A DNA stretch of 64,000 nucleotides, taken from Chrysaora quinquecirrha. Taxonomy: Eukaryota; Cnidaria; Scyphozoa; Semaeostomeae; Pelagiidae. The stretch is taken from the NCBI GenBank assembly GCA_014526335.1, contig JACTAT010000036.1, forward strand, positions 3,844,751 through 3,908,750, read 5' to 3'. The notes beneath the pieces were generated by a model. It saw only the letters and a list, made by a program, of their open reading frames with translations, was not told the DNA's origin and searched no databases. Position numbers and translations under genes: made by a program. This document shows positions 59,040 to 64,000 of the stretch, in pieces; position 1 is the first letter of the stretch; each line of letters opens with the position of its first letter.

Positions 59040-61075
59040 TAGAGGAAGGTCAAAAGTAGATCTACCTTTGACCTTTGTTTCAAGACAGATGAAGGTCAAA
59101 GGTAGATCTACTTTTAACTTTCACTTAAAGTTAGAGGAAGGTCAAAAGTAGATCTACTTTTAACCTTCACTGAAAGTTAGAGAAAGGTCAAAAGTAGATC
59201 TACTTTTGACCTTCACTTACGGTTAGATGAAGGTCAAAAATAGATCTACTTTTAACCTTCACATAAAGTTAGAGGAAGGTTAAAAGTATATCTACTTTTG
59301 ACCTTCACTTAAGGTTAGAGGAAGGTTAAAAGTAGATCTACTTTTGACCTTCACTTAATGTTAGAGGAAGGTTAAAAGTATATCTACTTTTGACCTTCAC
59401 TTAAGGTTAGAGGAAGGTTAAAAGTAGATCTACTTTTGACCTTCACTTAATGTTTGATGAAGGTCAAAAGTAGATCTACTTTTGACCTTCACTTAAGGTT
59501 AGAGGAAAGTTAAAAGTAGATCTACTTTTGACCTTCACTTAAGGTTAGAGGAAGGTTAAAAGTAGATCTACTTTTGACCTTCACTTAATGTTAGAGGAAG
59601 GTTAAAAGTAGATCTACTTTTTATCTTCACTGAAAGTTAGAGGAAGGTCAAAAGTAGATCTACTTTTAACCTTCACGTAAGGTTAGAGGAAGGTCAAAAG
59701 TAGATCTACTTTTAACCTTCACTGAAAGTTAGAGGAAGGTCAAAAGTAGATCTACTTTTGACCTTCACTGAAAGTTAGAGGAAGGTTAAAAGTAGATCTA
59801 CTTTTGACCTTCACTGAAAGTTAGAGGAAGGTCAAAAGTAGATCTACTTTTAACCTTCACTTAAGGTTAGAGGAAGGTTAAAAGTAGATCTACTTTTGAC
59901 CTTCACTTAAAGTAGAGGAAGGTCAAAAGTAGATCTACTTTTAACCTTCACTTAAGGTTAGAGGAAGGTTAAAAGTAGATCTACTTTTGACCTTCACTTA
60001 CGATTAGATGAAGGTCAAAAGTAGATCTACTTTTAACCTTTACTGAAAGTTAGAGGAAGGTTAAAAGTAGATCTATTTTTGACCTTCACTTAAGGGTAGA
60101 TGGAGGTCAAAAGTAGATCTACTTTTAACCTTCACTGAAAGTTAGAGGAAGGTTAAAAGTAGATCTATTTTTGACCTTCACTTAAGGGTAGATGGAGGTC
60201 AAAAGTAGATCTACTTTTAACCTTTACTGAAAGTTAGAGGAAGGTTAAAAGTAGATCTATTTTTGACCTTCACTTAAGGGTAGATGGAGGTCAAAAGTAG
60301 ATCTACTTTTAACCTTCACTTAAGGTTAGAGGAAGGTTAAAAGTAGATCTACTTTTGACCTTCACTTAAGGGTAGATGAAGGTCAAAAGTAGATCTACTT
60401 TTAACCTTTACTGAAAGTTAGAGGAAGGTTAAAAGTAGATCTATTTTTGACCTTCACTTAAGGGTAGATGGAGGTCAAAAGTAGATCTACTTTTAACCTT
60501 TACTGAAAGTTAGAGGAAGGTTAAAAGTAGATCTATTTTTGACCTTCACTTAAGGGTAGATGGAGGTTAAAAGTAGATCTACTTTTAACCTTCACTGAAA
60601 GTTAGAGGAAGGTCAAAACTAGATCTACTTTTGACCTTCACTGAAAGTTAGAGGAAGGTCAAAAGTAGATCTACTTTTGACCTTCACTTACGGTTAGATG
60701 AAGGTCAAAAGTAGATCTACTTTTAATCTTTACTGAAAGTTAGAGGAAGGTTAAACGTAGATCTACTTTTAACCTTCACTTAAGGGTAGATGGAGGTCAA
60801 AAGTAGATCTACTTTTAACCTTCACTTAAGGTTAGAGGAAGGTTGAAAGTAGATCTACTTTTAGCCTTCCTCTAACCTTAAGTGAAGGTTAAAAGTAGAT
60901 CTACTTTTAAACTTCTCTTAAGGCTAGAGGAAGGTTAAAAGTAGATCTACTTTTGACCTTCACTTAATGTTAGAGAAAGGTCAAAAGTAGATCTACTTTT
61001 AACCTCCATTTAAAGTTAGAGGAAGGTCAAAAGTAGATCTACTTTTAACCTTCACTTAAAGTTAGATGAACTTTA
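59040..61075. repeat. Palindromic satellite: ~47-bp units centred on AGATCT
   Basis: About 43 units. Each has a palindrome of about 32 bp built from AAGGTYAAAAGTAGATCT and its inverse, separated by a ~15-bp spacer such as ACTTAAGGTTAGAGG or ACTGAAAGTTAGAGG. Many units carry one mismatched pair (GGTTAAAAG facing CTTTTGACC). The spacer is directional and points the same way nearly throughout; at about 60864-60890 it is reversed (CCTTCCTCTAACCTTAAGTG). Every unit is able to form a hairpin or cruciform. No coding potential. Confidence 0.95.
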
Positions 61076-61190
61076 AAAGAGTTTTCGTGAGTAGGGGTTA
61101 GAGAAGGTGGTTTTTAGTGGGGTATGGGTAAACTTTGACGAACTTTTATCACATCAAATGAAAATATGGATGTTTTTGACTCTATTTCAG

Positions 61191-61283
61191 ACAAAATATG
61201 TCAAAAATTTTGAAACTTTTTGGTGTTTAAGATTAGACAGTACCCTTAATGCAGGTTTCACTGTACCCTCTCTTTACACTTTT
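61191..61283 (+). other. Candidate exon, unproven
   Basis: A 93-bp stretch open in phase 0, between TCTATTTCAG and GTAAGC, encodes TKYVKNFETFWCLRLDST and a further 13 residues. Phase 0 in and out would fit after the BTB exon ending at 57889, and LADRYE followed by a Cys-containing helix is the usual start of a BACK region, but the residues are not a convincing match. It may be chance. Confidence 0.25.
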
Positions 61284-62526
61284 GTAAGCATAATTCACAA
61301 AAACTTTAGTGATCTTAAGGGTTCAGCGAAGAAGTCGTAAGCAACTATACCCCAATGTATACATCAGTGTTAGTTTTACCGAGTTGAGCTACCATTTACG
61401 CAGGAAAGGCGCCAAAATTAGACATTTTTTTTAACGAGAAGTACGGACTGCTGTAAGAAAAATCCTTAAACAACCCAAAATGATATATCTAAAGTAACTT
61501 TGAGGGCTGGCTCTTAGTCAAGTTGCCAATTTAAGAACGAAGAAATTTTGTACCCATTTGTACCAATAGTTAATTCAATTTTGTGGATCCAATTTAACAC
61601 CCGAGGCAACTCTAACTGTGGCGAAGAGGCCTTTGCGCTCAAAAATTAAAACGCATTTATTTGGGGCATAAAATTGACTCAAAATACAGATAAAATATCA
61701 GGCTTTTAAAAGTAAATCATGTCTAAAAGTTTTTATATATTTTACTACCCATGTGTAGAGATTGTTTACGAAAAACAAATCTATATGTAGGGAATTGTTG
61801 CTGAGAAAGTTACCAATTTGGTGGCATGTCTAGTATAGTAAATAATAGAAGTACCCTCTTGGGGCATATTGTTCTGAAATCCGTGTTATCTCATACTCCC
61901 TATCACGGGGCATCACAGATTAATACCTTCATTGAATTTCGTGGTATTCAATAGCTACCGTTGTCCGTTTAGAATTAGCAAGGACCTTTTCCTTTTATAT
62001 GGTATAGCTTAAGATTCTTAGGCTATGTTTACACGATGCTGGCACAGTTTGACAGCGGAAGATAATGTGACGGTAGTAAAATTTTTGCCAGCGTTCATGC
62101 GATACCGGAAGAATTTGAAAACGACGCTGTTTTCAAATTGTGCCGACCAGAGTTCCGTTTTCAAAATTTTCGTTTTCAAAATGTAGGTATCGGCACATTT
62201 TTATGCCGTCTTCGTGTGAACGGGAGACCAATCCGTTAAATTTGTGTTCCGTTTTCAAATTGTACAGGCATACCCAGATGCGTTTCATCGCTCGTTTCAT
62301 CTCAGCGTTTGGGTTTAAAACACAATGCCAATTCAGCTTTTCTTTCTGATTGGTGCATTTCGAGCCGCATCTCGGTATAAATTCCGCCTTAGTGTATTGT
62401 TTCTGTCTTTTTCTGACGTTCATACTTGTGGAGTGTCAGACGAAAAAAGCTTTTAAGTATGCCTGAAAATGTTTCCGCTGTTTAAAGCAATTTTGAAGTT
62501 CTTATTTCTGAAACTTTTGATTTTAG
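61284..62526. other. Unassigned sequence with a possible foldback element
   Basis: No gene is supported. From about 62020 the text GGCTATGTTTACACGATGCT, with repeated GTTTTCAAATTG / AAATTTGAAAAC-like words and CTTCGTGTGAACGGGAG at 62208-62224, resembles the foldback families seen in the BTB introns. Its ends cannot be fixed. Confidence 0.35.
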
Positions 62527-63121
62527 GCAAGGTCAAAGTGAAGTTGAAAGCAATAAGGTAAGGTTTTTTAATTATTTTTTTTTAAATATTAATGCACTAA
62601 CCAATAAGACTAAAGGTGAAGTTATGTATTTAGTACCAGTTGCTAGGATCTCAGAGGTTGATGATCTAATGAGACTTTAACCTTGCCTTGATGCTACCCT
62701 AGCTGGGGTTTTATCCTTGAATAACCTCTTAACTCCACAGGATGTGTAAAATCACAACAATACAGCAGGAACATGGGCCACATGTCCCACTTTAATCGTG
62801 ACACTTCATGCTTAATGATATTGGTCTTCTTTTACAGAAAGCCAGCAATCATGTGCCACCAGATGCTTCAAGATCAACACATCAGTCTCGATTTGAGTCA
62901 GATTCATCATTATCTTCAACTGAATCATGCCATTCACCTGAGTTTTCCAATGACAACATAAGCACCAGTAGCTCAGATGAGGAGGAAATGATCTTACTTT
63001 ATTTATGCAGGAACTGAGAGCAGTGGTTGGATCTGACATGCCAGAAAGTGAGTTAATGCAAATTGCAGTTAATGCAGACTTTGATCTAAACCGTGCTGTC
63101 AATTTTTATTTTGAGCAATAA
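62527..63121 (+). CDS. 3' end of a gene with a UBA/CUE-like C-terminus (2 exons, apparent frameshift)
   Basis: Exon 62527-62557 (GQSEVESNK) joins in phase 0 to an exon starting at 62838. That exon encodes a Ser/Asp-rich segment (DSSLSSTESCHSPEF, STSSSDEEE), then in frame +2 the stretch NDLTLFMQELRAVVGSDMPE and LMQIAVNADFDLNRAVNFYF, ending at TAA 63119-63121. The last ~40 residues have the helix pattern and DLNRAVNFYFE ending of UBA/CUE ubiquitin-binding domains. The change of frame is best explained by one missing base in the AAA run at 62986-62988. Without it the frame would stop at CRN* (63015-63017). An upstream phase-2 exon is needed. It could be the end of the BTB gene or of a separate gene. 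Confidence 0.6.
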
Positions 63122-63122
63122 A
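63117..63122 (+). terminator. Poly(A) signal overlapping the stop codon
   Basis: CAATAAACC: an AATAAA hexamer overlaps the TAA stop of the UBA/CUE-like frame. It may serve as the polyadenylation signal; no later canonical hexamer is seen before the tandem repeat except AATAAAC near 63871. Confidence 0.3.
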
Positions 63123-63244
63123 CCCTTGTATGTTTAGCAGAACAGATCATAATGCGACAAATTTCAAACGATTTTCACTGAAAATACACAAGATTGGGCA
63201 GAGTAATGATTGATGATACAAAGGGCCAGACAAACTTCTGACTG

Positions 63245-63825
63245 GGCAAACTAGATCTGAGCCAATGAACTTTTTTTGGGCCATAAGGTGTTTTTTGGCC
63301 AACAAGCTTTTTTGGACCAAAAAGCTTTTTTTGGGCAAACAAGCTTTCCTTCGGCCATAAGGTGTTTTTTGGCCAACAAACTTTTTTGGACCAACAAGCT
63401 TTTTTTGGGCAAACAAACTTTCCTTGGGCCATAAGGTGTTTTTTGGCCAACAAGCTTTTTTGGACCAACAAGCTTTTTTTGGGCAAACAAACTTTCCTTC
63501 GGCCATAAGGTGTTTTTTGGCCAACAAGCTTTTTTGGACCAACAAGCTTTTTTTGGGCAAACAAACTTTCCTTGGGCCATAAGATGTTTTTTGGCCAACA
63601 AGCTTATTTGGACCAACAAGCTTTTTTGGGCAAGCAAGCTTTTTTGAGCCAACAAGCTTTTTTGCCAGCAAGCTTTTTTGGGCCGATAAGCTTTTTTGGA
63701 CCAACATATTTTTTTGGGCCAACAACCTTTTTTGAGCCAACAACCTTTTTTGGGCCAACAAGCTTTTTTGGGCCAACAAGGTTTTTGGGCCAACAAGCTT
63801 TTTTGGGCCAAAAATTGAAGCAAAT
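63245..63825. repeat. GGCCAACAAGCTTTTTT tandem repeat with 74-bp higher-order unit
   Basis: Monomers of ~18-20 bp (GGCCAACAAGCTTTTTT and variants with GACC, GGGC or GAGCC). In the left part four monomers form a 74-bp unit marked by CCATAAGGTGTTTTTTGGCC at about 63281, 63355, 63429, 63503 and 63577. In the right part monomers are simple and irregular. Lys/Pro/Leu-rich minus-strand frames result from the repeat and are not proteins. Confidence 0.93.
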
Positions 63826-64000
63826 TATAACCATGCTCATCATTGTCATGTCCTAAAGTTCCATTGAAGTAATAAACAAGGACTAAACTGGGCCCATGGA
63901 CCCCAAGTCTTAGTACAACCCTGATTATATGCAGCCCTGTTTATATACAACCCATATTACATGCACATTCTTACAAATGATAAATACACTGAAAATTAGA

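Noticed and set aside
59040..61075. Palindromic repeats with short spacers as a CRISPR-like array
   Set aside because: The ~15-bp spacers are also repeated, and the palindromes are complete inverted repeats. It is a tandem satellite.
63147..63856. Lys/Leu/Pro-rich open frames on both strands
   Set aside because: Several frames are open at once because the tandem monomer lacks stop codons. Not a protein gene.

Overview
This looks like a stretch of nuclear DNA from an invertebrate animal. The evidence is AT-rich sequence, genes split into many small exons with GT..AG introns, metazoan gene families (mitochondrial-clan cytochrome P450, PEX7, FoxB-type forkhead, BTB/POZ), LINE and SINE remnants, many short foldback elements (MITEs), and large satellites. 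The combination of a FoxB-like gene and several hairpin MITE families would suit an anthozoan cnidarian, but that placement is inference and not shown by the sequence alone.

Layout. 1494-8096: a complete nine-exon mitochondrial-clan P450 gene (predicted 523 aa). 8100-12880: a tandem array of ~184-bp units, each carrying the last ~22 codons of that P450 plus its 3' flank, interrupted by a LINE relic (9538-11510, minus strand) and followed by a second LINE relic (12880-13440, minus strand). 14036-14695: nested foldback elements. 15007-20382: a second P450 with the same exon sizes and intron phases, but with an in-frame stop in exon 1 and no terminal exon, so probably a pseudogene. 21352-22299: an intact single-exon PEX7 (peroxisomal PTS2 receptor).

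23425-31451: nine consecutive, phase-compatible exons of a BTB/POZ protein. 52844-57889: three more exons, including a second BTB domain, which may be the downstream part of the same gene. Between these two blocks lie a TAG/TAA simple repeat, a 132-bp satellite of about 52 copies (32840-39715), a FoxB-like forkhead gene (43322-44130) whose reading frame is broken once, a cluster of related foldback MITEs (42-48.5 kb), a CTAA tetranucleotide array (49.0-49.8 kb) and an ATTTAT repeat (52.4-52.7 kb). After the last BTB exon come a ~47-bp satellite built on palindromes centred on AGATCT (59040-61075), the 3' end of a gene with a UBA/CUE-like tail (62527-63121, also with one apparent frameshift), and a 74-bp higher-order repeat of CAAGCTTTTTTGG-like monomers (63245-63825).

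The genes do not form a pathway. All are on the + strand and are typical isolated animal genes. The most unusual points are: the abrupt identity step between the two P450 copies (exon 1 about 43%, exons 2-8 about 85-92%); the conversion of a coding terminal exon into a satellite next to a paralogue that lacks that exon; the palindromic satellite with one reversed spacer; and the dimeric higher-order structure of the 132-bp satellite. I see no intact RNA gene, no CRISPR array, and nothing I can defend as a wholly new molecular system.
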